A DNA stretch of 64,000 bases from Dyella flava (GCF_016904955.1 NZ_JADIKE010000037.1:62001-126000), one strand, 5' to 3'. Positions 45,346-55,728 are shown, numbered from the stretch's first letter. The notes: generated by a model from the letters alone, not told the origin. Program-made: numbers and translations.

Positions 45346-45831
45346 TCAGTGCGCCTCGGCACCCGGCGGATGGGCATGACCGTGCTGAATCTCTTCCTCG
45401 GTCGCGTCGCGCACTTCCTGGACCGCCACATCGAAGTTGAGCGTCTTGCCAGCCATCGGATGGTTAAGGTCGACATCGACCGTGCTCATGCCGACCTTGT
45501 GCACCGTCACCGCACGCTGACCACCCTGCTTGAGCGCCAGCACCGTCACCATGCCCGGCTTGAGATGCCTGGCTTCCTGGAAATACTTCTTCGGCACGCG
45601 CTGGATCTGACCTTCCTGGCGCTCGCCATAGCCTTCGGCCGGCGCAATCTCCACCTGCAGCGTGTCACCGGCACCGTGATCTTCCAGCGCCTTTTCCAGC
45701 CCAGGAATCAACTGGCCGTGGCCAAGCAGAATCCACAACGGCTGCCCGCCCTCGTGCGAGCTTTCAACCTTCTCGCCGTCCACGGTAAGCGTGTAGTGGA
45801 ACGCGATGACCTTGTCCTTACCAGCCTTCAT
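45346..45831 (-). CDS. FKBP-type peptidyl-prolyl isomerase, SlyD-like
   Basis: The 161-residue protein starts with an FKBP half (DKVIAFHYTLTVDGEKVESS, PLWILLGHGQLIPGLEKAL). It then has the inserted chaperone flap (about 70-125) and ends with NHPMAGKTLNFDVAVQEVRD. A short His-containing tail (HGHAHPPGAEAH) is much smaller than the metal-binding tail of E. coli SlyD. ATG 45831 was chosen. It follows the MFS gene after 37 bases. Confidence 0.92.
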   Translation of the reverse strand: MKAGKDKVIAFHYTLTVDGEKVESSHEGGQPLWILLGHGQLIPGLEKALEDHGAGDTLQVEIAPAEGYGERQEGQIQRVPKKYFQEARHLKPGMVTVLALKQGGQRAVTVHKVGMSTVDVDLNHPMAGKTLNFDVAVQEVRDATEEEIQHGHAHPPGAEAH

Positions 45832-45868
45832 TGCCTGTCTCTCGGTAGAAGCGAAAGGGGCGATTCTA

Positions 45869-47101
45869 TCAGCTACGCGACTGACCGAAGCCCACGCCAC
45901 GCGCCTCCGGCCCCAGCCAGACCAGCAGCGCCAGCAACACCGCCACCACCGCGATCCACAGCGACATCACCAGTGGCAGCCCCAGTCCATCCTGGCTGGC
46001 CAGCCAGGATTGCGCCGTCGCCGTGCCCGCCGCGATCAGGTTGCCCATCTGATAGGCAAAACCCGGCAAGGTGCCACGCACCGCATCCGGCGATAGTTCG
46101 TTGAGATGGGTCGGCACTACGCCCCAGGCGCCCTGCACCATCACCTGGATCAGAAAGGCGCCAAGGCCCAGCAGCAAAAGAGAGCCCCCGTACGTCCACA
46201 ACGGAATCACCGGGATCGCCAACAAGGCCGAGATGATCATGGCGCGGCGGCGGCCGATCTTCTCCGACCATGCGCCAAAGAAAATGCCGCCGACCAAGGC
46301 CCCCAGATTAAGCAATGCCACCAACACGAATGCTGCGCTCGAGCCGGTCGGCAGATGCAGATTCACTTCCTCGAACGTGTGGTACATGTCCTGCGAGCCG
46401 TGACTGAACATGTTGAAGGCGGCCATCAGGCACATCAGGTAGATCGCCAGCTTCCAGTGCCCGCGCATAGCCTCGCCCAGGCTGCGCTTGCCGTGTTCGG
46501 CCAGACTCGCCTCCCAGGCCGGCGATTCCGGCACCTTGCGGCGGATATACAGCACCAGCAAAGCCGGCACCGCGCCCACCACGAACAGGCCGCGCCAGCC
46601 GATGTGGTCCACCAGCAGCCAATTCACCAGTGCGCCGAGGAAGAAGCCACAGGGATAACCGCTTTGCAGCAACCCCGATACCAGACCGCGTGATTTCGGC
46701 GGAATCGACTCCATCACCAGCGACGCGCCGATGCCCCACTCACCACCCATCGCCACGCCGAACAAAAAACGCATCGCCAGCAAGACCGTGATCGAGGGTG
46801 AAAACGCCGTCGCGAGTTCAAAGATCGAAAACAGAATCACGTCGATCATCAGCACCGGCCGGCGCCCGTAACGGTCGGCCAGCCGTCCGAACAGGAACGC
46901 TCCCACCGGCCGGGCCATCAGGGTCAGAAAGACGCCCAGCGTGACTTCGGTACGGTCGACATGAAACTCGTTCGCAATGCCGACGATCACGAAGGTGAAG
47001 ATGAAATAGTCGAAAGCATCTAGCGTCCACCCCAGGAAACTCGCCAGCACGGTATGCCGTTGCTCGTGGTTCAACTCACGCAAGGCTGACAGGACGGACA
47101 T
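45869..47101 (-). CDS. MFS transporter of the metabolite:proton symporter (carboxylate) type
   Basis: The 410-residue protein has about 12 predicted membrane segments. The MFS loop motif is visible as GRLADRYGRRPVLMIDV and again as GAWSEKIGRRRAMI. The opening FLGWTLDAFDYFIFTFVI and GVAMGGEWGIGASLVMES are typical of NanT/JenP-like carboxylate or sialate:H+ symporters. Substrate unknown. It is followed by the SlyD-like gene. Confidence 0.85.
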   Translation of the reverse strand: MSVLSALRELNHEQRHTVLASFLGWTLDAFDYFIFTFVIVGIANEFHVDRTEVTLGVFLTLMARPVGAFLFGRLADRYGRRPVLMIDVILFSIFELATAFSPSITVLLAMRFLFGVAMGGEWGIGASLVMESIPPKSRGLVSGLLQSGYPCGFFLGALVNWLLVDHIGWRGLFVVGAVPALLVLYIRRKVPESPAWEASLAEHGKRSLGEAMRGHWKLAIYLMCLMAAFNMFSHGSQDMYHTFEEVNLHLPTGSSAAFVLVALLNLGALVGGIFFGAWSEKIGRRRAMIISALLAIPVIPLWTYGGSLLLLGLGAFLIQVMVQGAWGVVPTHLNELSPDAVRGTLPGFAYQMGNLIAAGTATAQSWLASQDGLGLPLVMSLWIAVVAVLLALLVWLGPEARGVGFGQSRS

Positions 47102-47298
47102 GCGGTACTCCCGGTAAACGACTGCGGGAGGCTATCACCTTCGGCCCCAGAGGCCGACGGCCCATGAGTTGTTCATGTATACTGTCCGAACGGGTACGCC
47201 CATTCGGGCGCTGCGTTTCCCCAACGCCCCGGGCATTACATAACTAATTACAGCAACGCGGTTCTGCACGAAGGCTCCGGGTTGCACAGGAGCATTTC

Positions 47299-48618
47299 AT
47301 GTCATTCGAATCGCTGGGCTTGGCCCCTGCGTTGTTGCGCGCGCTTGCCGAACAGGGCTATAGCGAACCCACCCCGATCCAGGCAGGCGCCATCCCGGTC
47401 GTACTGGAAGGCCACGATCTGCTGGCTGCCGCGCAAACCGGCACCGGCAAGACCGCTGCGTTTTCGCTGCCGCTGTTGCAGCGCATGTCGGGCAGCGCCC
47501 CTTCCGGCACGCGCCGCCCGCGCGCCCTGATCCTGACCCCCACCCGCGAGCTTGCCGCCCAGATCCACGACAACCTGCGTGATTACGGCAAGCACCTGCG
47601 CGTCAGCAGCGCGGTCATCTTTGGCGGCGTAAGCATGGGCCCGCAGATGCAGGCGCTGCGCCGTGGCGTGGATATCGTTATCGCCACGCCCGGCCGCCTG
47701 GTCGATCACATGCAGCAGCGCACGATCGACCTCAGCGGTATCGAGGTGCTGGTGCTGGATGAAGCCGATCGCATGCTCGACATGGGCTTCCTGCCCCCGC
47801 TCAAGCGCATCGTCGGCGCACTGCCCAAGCGGCGGCAGACGCTGCTGTTCTCGGCCACCTTTGCACCGGAGATCAAGTCGCTGGCGATGCAGTTCATGCA
47901 GTCGCCGCGCGAAGTCTCGGTGACGCCGGCCAACAGCGTAGCCACCACGGTGAGCCATCAGGTTCATCCGGTCGACGCTCCGCGCAAGCGCGACCTGCTG
48001 CTGCATGTACTGAGCAAGGACAGCCGCCGGCAGACGCTGGTGTTCAGCCGCACCAAGCATGGTGCCGACAAGCTGGTGCGTTTTCTGGAGCAGTCCGGCC
48101 TGCGCGCCGCCGCCATCCACGGCAACAAGAGCCAGAACGCACGCACGCGCGCGTTGGCCGATTTCAAGAACGGCCGTATTACGGTACTGGTAGCCACCGA
48201 TATCGCTGCGCGCGGTATCGACATCGATCAGCTACCCATCGTGATCAACTACGACCTGCCCATGGTGGCTGAGGATTACGTGCACCGCATTGGCCGTACC
48301 GGCCGCGCGGGTGCCGAAGGCGTCGCGCTATCGCTGGTCAGCCATGAAGAATCCGGCTTGCTGCGCGACATCCGCAAGCTGCTCAACCAAGACATCGCGA
48401 TCCTTGAAGTACCGGGCTTCGAACTGTCTTCGCCGCTGCGGCTGGATGCGCACGCACCGCGTCCGAAGCAAGGGCAGCGCCAGCAACAACGTCCGCAACG
48501 GCAAGGGGGATCGTCGCATCGTCCCCACGCGCACGTGCAGCACAACAATGGCGGCGAGCACGCCATGGGCAATCGCAAGCGTCATTCGCGCGGGCGTCGT
48601 CCGGCTGCAAAAGCGTAA
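47299..48618 (+). CDS. rhlE: DEAD-box RNA helicase, RhlE type
   Basis: The 439-residue helicase has Q-motif and Walker [30 protein letters not shown], the [13 protein letters not shown] box, FSATF, and the C-terminal [10 protein letters not shown] and [10 protein letters not shown] motifs. A basic Gln/Arg-rich tail (about 390-439) follows. RhlE helicases act in RNA turnover and ribosome assembly, often in the cold. About 197 bases precede it after the divergent MFS gene; no promoter there was convincing. Confidence 0.93.
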   Translation: MSFESLGLAPALLRALAEQGYSEPTPIQAGAIPVVLEGHDLLAAAQTGTGKTAAFSLPLLQRMSGSAPSGTRRPRALILTPTRELAAQIHDNLRDYGKHLRVSSAVIFGGVSMGPQMQALRRGVDIVIATPGRLVDHMQQRTIDLSGIEVLVLDEADRMLDMGFLPPLKRIVGALPKRRQTLLFSATFAPEIKSLAMQFMQSPREVSVTPANSVATTVSHQVHPVDAPRKRDLLLHVLSKDSRRQTLVFSRTKHGADKLVRFLEQSGLRAAAIHGNKSQNARTRALADFKNGRITVLVATDIAARGIDIDQLPIVINYDLPMVAEDYVHRIGRTGRAGAEGVALSLVSHEESGLLRDIRKLLNQDIAILEVPGFELSSPLRLDAHAPRPKQGQRQQQRPQRQGGSSHRPHAHVQHNNGGEHAMGNRKRHSRGRRPAAKA

Positions 48619-48629
48619 TCGCGCTTTGC

Positions 48630-48716
48630 GTAGGTTGGGTTAGCGCAGCGTAACCCAACGATGTTTTGTGGCTTCGATGAGCATCAGTTGGGTTACGCTC
48701 CGCTAACCCAACCTAC
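48630..48716. repeat. Inverted pair of 30-nt REP-like units
   Basis: GTAGGTTGGGTTAGCGCAGC...CCCAAC at 48630-48659 and its inverted copy at 48687-48716 flank 27 bases. The right copy matches the unit at 17063-17092 with one difference. An opposed pair like this is typical of REP/BIME elements. It lies between rhlE and a GNAT gene on the other strand. Confidence 0.85.
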
Positions 48717-48731
48717 CCAACCTACTGTCGA

Positions 48732-49298
48732 TTACGTATCGGGCCGAATCAGCGCCGTAAGAATGTGGTCCTCCCACACCCCGGCAATCTGCAAATAGCG
48801 CTTGGCATACCCTTCACGTTCAAAGCCCAGCTGCGCCAGCAGTTTCGCACTGCGCTCATTGCGCGGCAGGTAATTCGCCATCACGCGATGCAAACCGAGT
48901 TCGGCAAACGCCCAGGCGATGCCCGGCCGCAGAATTTCCAGCATCAGGCCCTGCCCTTGCATCCGCGCGGCGACGCCATAGCCAAGATGGCAGGCCTGAA
49001 ATGCGCCGCGCACGATATTGGCGAAAGTGAAGGTCGCAAGGATGCCCTGCTCGTCCCGATCGAACGCGATCAGCGGATATCCCCGATCCTGGCTGGCGTG
49101 GGCCCGCCCTTCGGTAATCGTCCTGATGCAATGCGCCAAGCTGTAGTACTCGGGCTCGCGCAAGGGCTCCCACGGCGCCAGATGCGCCTGGTTTTCCAGG
49201 CGATAGCGCAGCAATTTGGGTGCATCCGCCTCTTCGGCCAGACGGATATGGGTGCGTGGTGTTTGCAACGAGGGCGGGGTAATCACACGTGCGCTCAC
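48732..49298 (-). CDS. rimJ: GNAT N-acetyltransferase, RimJ/RimL type
   Basis: The 188-residue protein has LQTPRTHIRLAEEADAPKLL at the start, LGYGVAARMQGQGLMLEIL (acetyl-CoA site) and LGLHRVMANYLPRNERSAKL, then GFEREGYAKRYLQIAGVWED, matching ribosomal-protein alanine N-acetyltransferases. The start is GTG 49298, overlapping the stop of the upstream SDR gene as GTGA. The target protein cannot be told from sequence. Confidence 0.85.
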   Translation of the reverse strand: MSARVITPPSLQTPRTHIRLAEEADAPKLLRYRLENQAHLAPWEPLREPEYYSLAHCIRTITEGRAHASQDRGYPLIAFDRDEQGILATFTFANIVRGAFQACHLGYGVAARMQGQGLMLEILRPGIAWAFAELGLHRVMANYLPRNERSAKLLAQLGFEREGYAKRYLQIAGVWEDHILTALIRPDT

Positions 49299-50044
49299 CG
49301 CTCCTGATCCGTCGGACGCAACAACACTTCGTTGATGCACATGTAATCCGGCCGCGTCACGCAAAACAAAATCGTGTCGGCGATGTCCTCGGCCTGCAGT
49401 TGGCGCATTTCACCCGCACGTGCATTTACGTTTCGCTGGCTTGCTTCGTGCGCAACGTGATTGCGTAATTCGGTATCCACCATTCCCGGCTCAATCACGC
49501 TGACACGGATATTGTCCTTATACACTTCGCGCCGCAGCGATTCGGAAAAGCCCACCACGCCGAACTTGGTCGCCGCGTAAGCCGCTGCGAGGGGATTGGC
49601 GACACGGCCGGCCACCGACGATAGGTTGACGATATGCCCGTCGCGGCGCGCACGCATGCCAGCCAGTGCAGCCTGGGTCGAAGCGATCAGGCTCAGCACG
49701 TTCAATTCCAGCATGCTGCGCCAGCGGCCAAGATCGGCTTCGGCAACGGGCTCCAGATACATCACACCTGCATTGTTGATGAGGATATCCAGGCGGCCGT
49801 AATGCCGCTCGGTTTCCTGCACGATGCGCTGCGCTTCGCTTTCGCGGCCGAGGTCGGCGACCAGTACCAACGGTTCGGCACCCAGCTCAGCGAGCTTGGC
49901 GGCAAGCTGGTCAAGCCGGTCCTTGCGCCGGGCGGCAACCGCCACCTTGGCCCCCTGCTCGGCCAAGGCCAGCGCCGTCGCTTCACCTATGCCCGAGGAA
50001 GCCCCGGTCACCAGGGCAACACGGTCTTTCAGGCGATTCTTCAT
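49295..50044 (-). CDS. Classical short-chain dehydrogenase/reductase
   Basis: The 249-residue SDR has TGASSGIGEAT, LINNAGVMYLEPV, the catalytic Ser in IVNLSSVAGRVA and AAYAATKFGVVGFSESLR (YxxxK as YAATK). Arg residues after the second strand (AARRKDR) suggest NADP. It resembles the YdfG/serine 3-dehydrogenase-like group. Substrate unknown. It is coupled to the following GNAT gene. Confidence 0.88.
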   Translation of the reverse strand: MKNRLKDRVALVTGASSGIGEATALALAEQGAKVAVAARRKDRLDQLAAKLAELGAEPLVLVADLGRESEAQRIVQETERHYGRLDILINNAGVMYLEPVAEADLGRWRSMLELNVLSLIASTQAALAGMRARRDGHIVNLSSVAGRVANPLAAAYAATKFGVVGFSESLRREVYKDNIRVSVIEPGMVDTELRNHVAHEASQRNVNARAGEMRQLQAEDIADTILFCVTRPDYMCINEVLLRPTDQER

Positions 50045-50154
50045 GCTGTTGTCCCGATAGGCGCATCAGACCAGCAAGGGTATGCCGCTGCAGGCTGTTA
50101 CAATAGTGACTATTCTCCTGCATGCCTTCGCGCATGCCACGTCGAGGTCTCCCC

Positions 50155-52008
50155 ATGTCGTCCCCGTCTTCCGACTCCACCCCAGCCTCCGCTGGTTTCT
50201 CTGCGCTTGCGCTCACGCCGGCTGTGCTGCAAGCCCTGTCCGACGTGGGTTACGAATCGCCCTCGCCCATCCAGGCCGCGACCATTCCGTCATTGCTGGA
50301 AGGGCGCGATGTGCTGGGACAAGCGCAGACCGGTACCGGCAAGACGGCCGCCTTTGCATTGCCGATCCTTTCACGCATCGATATGCGCCCCGGCAAACCG
50401 CAAGCGCTGGTGCTGGCACCGACACGCGAACTGGCGATCCAGGTTGCCGAAGCCTTCCAGCGTTATGCCGCCCATATGCCCGGCTTTCAGGTGCTGCCGA
50501 TCTACGGCGGACAAAGCTATGGCCCGCAGTTGCAGGCGCTGCGCCGCGGCGTGCACATCGTGGTCGGTACGCCGGGCCGCGTGATCGATCACCTGGATCG
50601 CGGCACGCTCGATCTGTCCGAGCTGCGCTTCATCGTGCTCGACGAAGCCGATGAAATGCTGCGCATGGGCTTTATCGATGACGTTGAAAAGGTGCTGCAA
50701 GCCACGCCGCCGCAGCGCCAGGTCGCGTTGTTCTCCGCCACCATGCCGCCGCCGATCCGCAAGATCGCCCAGCAGCATCTGAAGGATCCGGTTGAAGTCA
50801 CCATCAAGGCTGCCACCACCACGGCGGCCAACATCCGCCAGCGTTACTGGTGGGTAAGCGGCATGCACAAGCTGGATGCGATGACGCGCATTCTCGAGGC
50901 CGAGCCGTTCGACGCGATGATCATCTTCGCGCGCACCAAACAGGCGACCGAAGAATTGGCGGAGAAACTGCAAGCGCGCGGCCTGGCCGCAGCGGCCATC
51001 AACGGCGATATCGCCCAGCCGCAACGCGAGCGTGTGATTCAACAGCTGAAGGACGGCAAGCTCGACATCCTGGTCGCCACCGACGTTGCCGCACGCGGCC
51101 TGGACGTGGAGCGCATCAGCCATGTGCTGAACTACGACATTCCCTACGACACCGAAAGCTACGTCCACCGCATCGGCCGTACCGGCCGCGCGGGACGCAG
51201 CGGCGAAGCGATCCTGTTCGTCACGCCACGCGAAAAAGGCATGCTGCGCGCGATCGAACGCGCTACCCGGCAACCGATCGAGGAGATGAAGCTGCCCACG
51301 GTCGAGGCCGTCAACGATCGCCGTATCTCGCGCTTCAAGCAGAACATCACCGACACCCTGGCACTCGGTGGCCTGGAACAGTTCCAGCAACTGATCGAAC
51401 AGTACGAACAGGAATGCAACATTCCTGCGATCGAAATTGCCGCGGCGCTCGCGCGTATCGCCCAAGGCGACCGACCGCTGCTGATGGAGCCTCCGGCGAA
51501 GCGCGAGCGCACGCGTGAGCAGGAAGCGCGCCCCAGTCACAGCCATGACGGCGACACGCGCCGCCCCGCCCGCGAGCCGCGTCATCGCGATGGTGATCAG
51601 CAGCGCGAGTTCGCACCGCGCCAGGTGCGGCCGCATGCCACTGAAGCCGGCAAGCGCACGTATCGCATCGAAGTGGGGCACGAGCATGGCGTGAAGCCCG
51701 GCAACATCATCGGCGCCATCGCCAACGAAGCAGGACTGGAAAGCCAGTACATCGGCCGCCTTAGCATTCGTGGCGACTACAGCCTGATCGACCTGCCCGA
51801 CGGCATGCCGGGCGAAATCTTCCAGCATCTGAAAAAGGTGTGGGTGAACCAGCAGATGCTGCGCATTAGCGAGTGGGATGGCAACGACGATAGCGCTGGC
51901 GAACATCCGCCACGTAAACCGGGGTTCCGGCCCGCGCATACGCGGGGTCATGGCGGGAAACCGCGTCCGCATGGACATGGTGGTGCGAAGCCGCCGCGTC
52001 GGAAATAA
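50155..52008 (+). CDS. deaD: DEAD-box RNA helicase, DeaD/CsdA type
   Basis: The 617-residue helicase has [65 protein letters not shown] and [11 protein letters not shown]. After a linker, a DbpA-type RNA-binding domain (about 505-580, KRTYRIEVGHEHGVKPGNII to YSLIDLPDGMPGEI) and a basic Gly/His/Arg tail follow. This is the cold-shock helicase layout. ATG 50155 has GAGG seven bases upstream. Confidence 0.95.
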   Translation: MSSPSSDSTPASAGFSALALTPAVLQALSDVGYESPSPIQAATIPSLLEGRDVLGQAQTGTGKTAAFALPILSRIDMRPGKPQALVLAPTRELAIQVAEAFQRYAAHMPGFQVLPIYGGQSYGPQLQALRRGVHIVVGTPGRVIDHLDRGTLDLSELRFIVLDEADEMLRMGFIDDVEKVLQATPPQRQVALFSATMPPPIRKIAQQHLKDPVEVTIKAATTTAANIRQRYWWVSGMHKLDAMTRILEAEPFDAMIIFARTKQATEELAEKLQARGLAAAAINGDIAQPQRERVIQQLKDGKLDILVATDVAARGLDVERISHVLNYDIPYDTESYVHRIGRTGRAGRSGEAILFVTPREKGMLRAIERATRQPIEEMKLPTVEAVNDRRISRFKQNITDTLALGGLEQFQQLIEQYEQECNIPAIEIAAALARIAQGDRPLLMEPPAKRERTREQEARPSHSHDGDTRRPAREPRHRDGDQQREFAPRQVRPHATEAGKRTYRIEVGHEHGVKPGNIIGAIANEAGLESQYIGRLSIRGDYSLIDLPDGMPGEIFQHLKKVWVNQQMLRISEWDGNDDSAGEHPPRKPGFRPAHTRGHGGKPRPHGHGGAKPPRRK

Positions 52009-52251
52009 GCAACACCGCGAAGTTTCGTCCAGCCGTCATTTTCGCTGATGCGGGAATGGCGGCACGCTTCGATGAAGACCCTGGCACACGTCGGCGACTT
52101 ACGTTGCACCGACTTGTCCTTTGAGGGGCGAATGGCCAAAGCCACGCCCCCATTGTTTCGCGGCAAGCAACGATGCGTTCCAGACCGCCGCCCACTTCAA
52201 CGATCCCAGGCAGCCCATACTTATGGACCAGAGCATCCATAAGCCGTCGCC

Positions 52252-53061
52252 ATGAGCACCCTGCCCAGCCTGTACATTTCACACGGTTCGCCGATGACGG
52301 CCTTGCATCCCGGCAAGACCGGCGAACGTCTGGCTGAACTGGCGTCCAACTTGCCGCGCCCCAAGGCCGTTGTGATCGCCACGGCACACTGGCTGGCCCA
52401 TCAGCCAACCGTTGGCGGCGCAGCGCAACCGGAAACCATCCACGATTTCTACGGTTTTCCGCGCGAACTGTTCGAGATTCGCTATCCCGCGCCTGGCGCA
52501 CCGGAACTCGCCGAGCAGATCAGGCAGCGACTCAGGCATGCGGGCCTTTCAGCACAGCTCGACGCCACACACGGGCTCGACCACGGCGCATGGGTGCCGC
52601 TGCGTCTGCTCTATCCGCATGCCGACATCCCGGTCGTTCCATTGTCGATCCAGCCGAACCTTGGTCCGGCGCATCAATACGCCGTCGGCCGCGCGCTGGC
52701 TCCTTTGCGCGAACAAGGTGTGCTGGTGATCGGTTCCGGCAGCATCACGCACAACCTGCACGATTTCCGCGCCGGTTACAGTGAAGAACAAGAGGCACCG
52801 TACGTGCGCCCGTTCACCCACTGGATCGAGCAAACGATGCAAGCCGGTGACGTCCAGGCACTGCTCAATTACCGCCGACTAGCGCCATTCGCAGAACGTG
52901 CGCATCCTACCGACGAACACCTGCTGCCACTTTATGTCGCACTGGGCGCAGCGGGCGAGCACGTTGCCGCAAAGCGCATCGATGCAGGCGTCGACCTGGG
53001 TTTTCTGGCGATGGATATCTATCGCTTCGACATGCACGAAGCCGCTGTCACCGCAGCGTGA
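52252..53061 (+). CDS. ygiD: 4,5-DOPA dioxygenase extradiol-like protein (YgiD family)
   Basis: The 269-residue class III extradiol dioxygenase-like protein has LYISHGSPM (first His), IATAHWLAHQPTVG, THGLDHGAWVPLRLLYP and GSGSITHNLHDF, the family metal ligands. E. coli YgiD opens the DOPA ring in vitro; the natural substrate is unknown. It is preceded by 243 bases in which I see no features. Confidence 0.9.
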   Translation: MSTLPSLYISHGSPMTALHPGKTGERLAELASNLPRPKAVVIATAHWLAHQPTVGGAAQPETIHDFYGFPRELFEIRYPAPGAPELAEQIRQRLRHAGLSAQLDATHGLDHGAWVPLRLLYPHADIPVVPLSIQPNLGPAHQYAVGRALAPLREQGVLVIGSGSITHNLHDFRAGYSEEQEAPYVRPFTHWIEQTMQAGDVQALLNYRRLAPFAERAHPTDEHLLPLYVALGAAGEHVAAKRIDAGVDLGFLAMDIYRFDMHEAAVTAA

Positions 53062-53296
53062 CCGCAACTGCCAGCAACGGCTGGACAGAACAGTAAGCGA
53101 TACAAGCCGCCAGCTTCGGAAACGTCATCGCAAAATCCTTGGCCATCGCTTTCGCTATCGATCCCGGCGTTCTGACTTCTGGCTTTTGAACCCGTCCCCA
53201 CGTCCTCCGGTGTCCTGCGCCGTCAATATGTCGTTGGGCCTCTCCGGCCCTCCCCACAGCTTCGCACCAAACCGCTACAGTGACGGCACCTTGTCA

Positions 53297-53704
53297 ATGA
53301 GCGTAATCATGATCCAGAACCTGCCCGCCCTGGTTACCCTGCTGACGGTTATCCTGCAGTTCGGCACCATGTATGCCGTAGGGCATGCACGCGGGAAATA
53401 CCGTATCGAAGCGCCGGCGACCAGCGGACACCCAGCCTTCGAGCGCGCCTACCGCGTGCAAATGAACACGCTGGAAAGCACGCTGATGTTTCTGCCTGCG
53501 CTGTGGCTCGCCGCGCATTACGGTTACGTATTGTGGGCAGGCGTCGCCGGCCTGGTTTGGGTCGTAGGCCGCATCTGGTATGCGCTGGCCTATCTGCAGA
53601 ATGCCAAGAAGCGCGGCCCCGGCTATCTGGTAGGCATGCTGGGCTGGGCCGCGCTGGTCGTCATGGCCGCGCTGGGATTGGGCCGGGCAGTGCTGGGCGG
53701 TTAA
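53297..53704 (+). CDS. MAPEG family membrane protein
   Basis: The 135-residue protein has four predicted membrane segments and the MAPEG motif FERAYRVQMNTLESTLMFLP (ERxxxNxxE). Relatives are microsomal glutathione S-transferases or leukotriene synthases. Bacterial functions are mostly unknown. ATG 53297 was chosen by homology; it lies 11 bases before the CPBP gene. Confidence 0.85.
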   Translation: MSVIMIQNLPALVTLLTVILQFGTMYAVGHARGKYRIEAPATSGHPAFERAYRVQMNTLESTLMFLPALWLAAHYGYVLWAGVAGLVWVVGRIWYALAYLQNAKKRGPGYLVGMLGWAALVVMAALGLGRAVLGG

Positions 53705-53715
53705 AGCAACGCATC

Positions 53716-54531
53716 ATGGCAGTGTGGCCGATCAAGCCGGACGAACCGATTTCGTCACCCATGATGGACGGCGACGGGCGCGCGCCGCGTGTGGTGTACG
53801 CGCTCGGCTTGATCGTGATGTATTTCCTGCTGCAGCTTGCGGCGGGCGCCATGGTCAGCTTCGTGGCAGCGCTGCTGGAAGCGGCCCGTCATCCGGACCT
53901 ATCGCATGCGCAGGTACATGAGCGAGTGATGACCTTGCTCCAGCGCCCTGACAGCAATGCCCTGCTCGTCATCCTGGTGTTGCCGCTGATCGCGCTGTTG
54001 ATGCTCTGGTTCGTGCATCGAACCTGGCCAGGCTTGTGGGCAAATCCCAGACCACCGGGATTTGGCCTTACGGCCCCCTCATCCGCGAACTGGTACGTGC
54101 TTGGGTTGCTGATCGGATTGGCGATGCCACCGATCGGCGCCGTGATGACGCAACTGCTGGCGCACGGTCAGCAAGTCACGCAGAACGTCGAGGAAATCAG
54201 CCGCCACGCGTCCGGCAACCTGCGCTTGCCCCTGGCGATCGTGGCGGTGACGGTGGGTCCGCTGATCGAAGAGTTGTTGTTCCGCGGCGTGCTGCTTTCC
54301 GCACTGATGCATCGCCTGTCGACACGCTGGTCAGTGGTGATCTGCGCAGCCTTGTTCGGTGCCGTGCATCTAAGCGGGCTGGATTTTCAGTGGTATGCCA
54401 TACCGAACCTGATGTTGCTGGCTGCCGCCTTATGCTGGCTGCGCCTGAAATCGGCCTCGCTATGGCCGGCGATACTCGCGCACAGCGTCTACAATCTGTT
54501 TGCGTTGATCGCGTTGTTCGCCGCGACCTGA
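53716..54531 (+). CDS. CPBP family intramembrane metalloprotease
   Basis: The 271-residue membrane protein has about seven hydrophobic segments and the CPBP motifs PLIEELLFRGVLLSAL (EExxxR) and AALFGAVHLSG (His), then ILAHSVYNLFALI (HxxxN). This is the Rce1/CAAX-protease-like family, with varied roles. It is coupled with the MAPEG gene and convergent with maf (4 bases). Confidence 0.87.
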   Translation: MAVWPIKPDEPISSPMMDGDGRAPRVVYALGLIVMYFLLQLAAGAMVSFVAALLEAARHPDLSHAQVHERVMTLLQRPDSNALLVILVLPLIALLMLWFVHRTWPGLWANPRPPGFGLTAPSSANWYVLGLLIGLAMPPIGAVMTQLLAHGQQVTQNVEEISRHASGNLRLPLAIVAVTVGPLIEELLFRGVLLSALMHRLSTRWSVVICAALFGAVHLSGLDFQWYAIPNLMLLAAALCWLRLKSASLWPAILAHSVYNLFALIALFAAT

Positions 54532-54535
54532 TCGT

Positions 54536-55129
54536 TCATGCCCGCGCCGGGATGGCCGCATGGAAGTTTTTCAGCAGGCGCGAAGTCTCGAACAACGGCA
54601 GGCCCATGACGCCGGAATAACTGCCTTCCAGATGTTCGATCAAGCCCGCACCGCGCCCCTGGATCGCGTAGGCACCCGCCTTGCCGAAGGGTTCGCCGCT
54701 GGCGACATAAGCCGTAATAGCAGCCTTATCGAGCTTCGCAAAACGCACTCTCGAAATACAGATATCCCCCTGCTCAAGCTCGGCCGCCACCAGCCATACG
54801 GCGGAAATGACCTCATGCGTGCGGCCGGACAGGCGATGCAACATCGACGCCGCATCATCCGCATCGCGCGGTTTGCCGAACACATCGCCATCAAGCACTA
54901 CTTCCGTATCCGAGCCAAGCACGATGGCATGCTCACGATCGTGCGGCGATAACTGCGCAAGCCCGGCACGCGCTTTATCGCGCGCAACCCGATGCACATA
55001 GTCCTGCGGTGATTCACCGACAGCCCGCTGCTCCAGCACATCGACATTCAAAACTGAAAAAACCACGCCAACCTGCTCAAGCAACTCCCGGCGGCGTGGT
55101 GATTGCGAAGCCAAATAAAGCACACGCAC
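54536..55129 (-). CDS. maf: Maf-like nucleotide pyrophosphatase
   Basis: The 197-residue protein has the Maf signature [43 protein letters not shown], and [18 protein letters not shown], fitting the YhdE subfamily that hydrolyses dTTP and UTP. Maf proteins are linked to septum control and nucleotide housecleaning. The two Arg residues after SP (RRR) are the substrate-binding ones. Confidence 0.93.
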   Translation of the reverse strand: MRVLYLASQSPRRRELLEQVGVVFSVLNVDVLEQRAVGESPQDYVHRVARDKARAGLAQLSPHDREHAIVLGSDTEVVLDGDVFGKPRDADDAASMLHRLSGRTHEVISAVWLVAAELEQGDICISRVRFAKLDKAAITAYVASGEPFGKAGAYAIQGRGAGLIEHLEGSYSGVMGLPLFETSRLLKNFHAAIPARA

Positions 55130-55234
55130 TCCTTATCGATTAAAAAGCATCAAGCCCCCGAGAAGTAAGCAAGCGCGTGTCACTGAACGCTTCCCTCTCA
55201 CTTCTCACTCCTCATTACTCACTCCTAGCTCCCG

Positions 55235-55708
55235 CTACACCGGCAAGGCGGTCGTCTTCTTGACCGTACGCAAGGCCAGTGTCGACTGCACGCGCACCAC
55301 GCCGGGCAGTTGGGTAAGGATCTCGGTATGGATGCGTTCGAAATCCGCGGAATCGGCATACACCACGCGCACCATGTAGTCAGCTGCGCCGGCAAGCAGG
55401 CAGCACTCGGTCACCTCCGGATGCCGCTGGATGGCGGCCTCGAAAGCATCCAGGGCGGCACGCCCCTGTTGATCGAGCGTCACCAGCACGAAGGCCGTAC
55501 CTGGCAAGCCGGCCACTTTTTCATCCAGCAGCATCACGTAGCGGGATATCAGCCCGCGCTCTTCAAGCAGCTTCACCCGTCGTAGGCAAGCCGACGGCGA
55601 CAGATTGATCTGTAGGGCCAAGTCCAGATTGGCCAGACGCCCATCCTGCTGGAGCAATCGGAGGATGGCCCGGTCGCGGTCGTCCAAAGGCGGATGATTA
55701 CTCGTCAT
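55235..55708 (-). CDS. Lrp/AsnC family transcriptional regulator
   Basis: The 157-residue regulator has an N-terminal HTH (LDDRDRAILRLLQQDGRLAN and INLSPSACLRRVKLLEE) and a C-terminal RAM/ligand domain (VLVTLDQQGRAALDAFE, VTECCLLAGAADYMVRV). It is divergent from ald, an arrangement seen for alanine-responsive AldR-type activators. It probably controls ald. ATG 55708 was chosen over the 10-residue longer frame. Confidence 0.9.
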   Translation of the reverse strand: MTSNHPPLDDRDRAILRLLQQDGRLANLDLALQINLSPSACLRRVKLLEERGLISRYVMLLDEKVAGLPGTAFVLVTLDQQGRAALDAFEAAIQRHPEVTECCLLAGAADYMVRVVYADSADFERIHTEILTQLPGVVRVQSTLALRTVKKTTALPV

Positions 55709-55728
55709 GGATTTCACATCTTTCGGAA

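Noticed and set aside
47102..47298. Cold-shock type 5' leader or promoter before rhlE
   Set aside because: TATACT near 47175 lacks a fitting -35 box and no cold-box element could be recognised.
50371..51978. 535-codon minus-strand frame opposite deaD
   Set aside because: Antisense shadow of the helicase; no motifs, no ribosome site.
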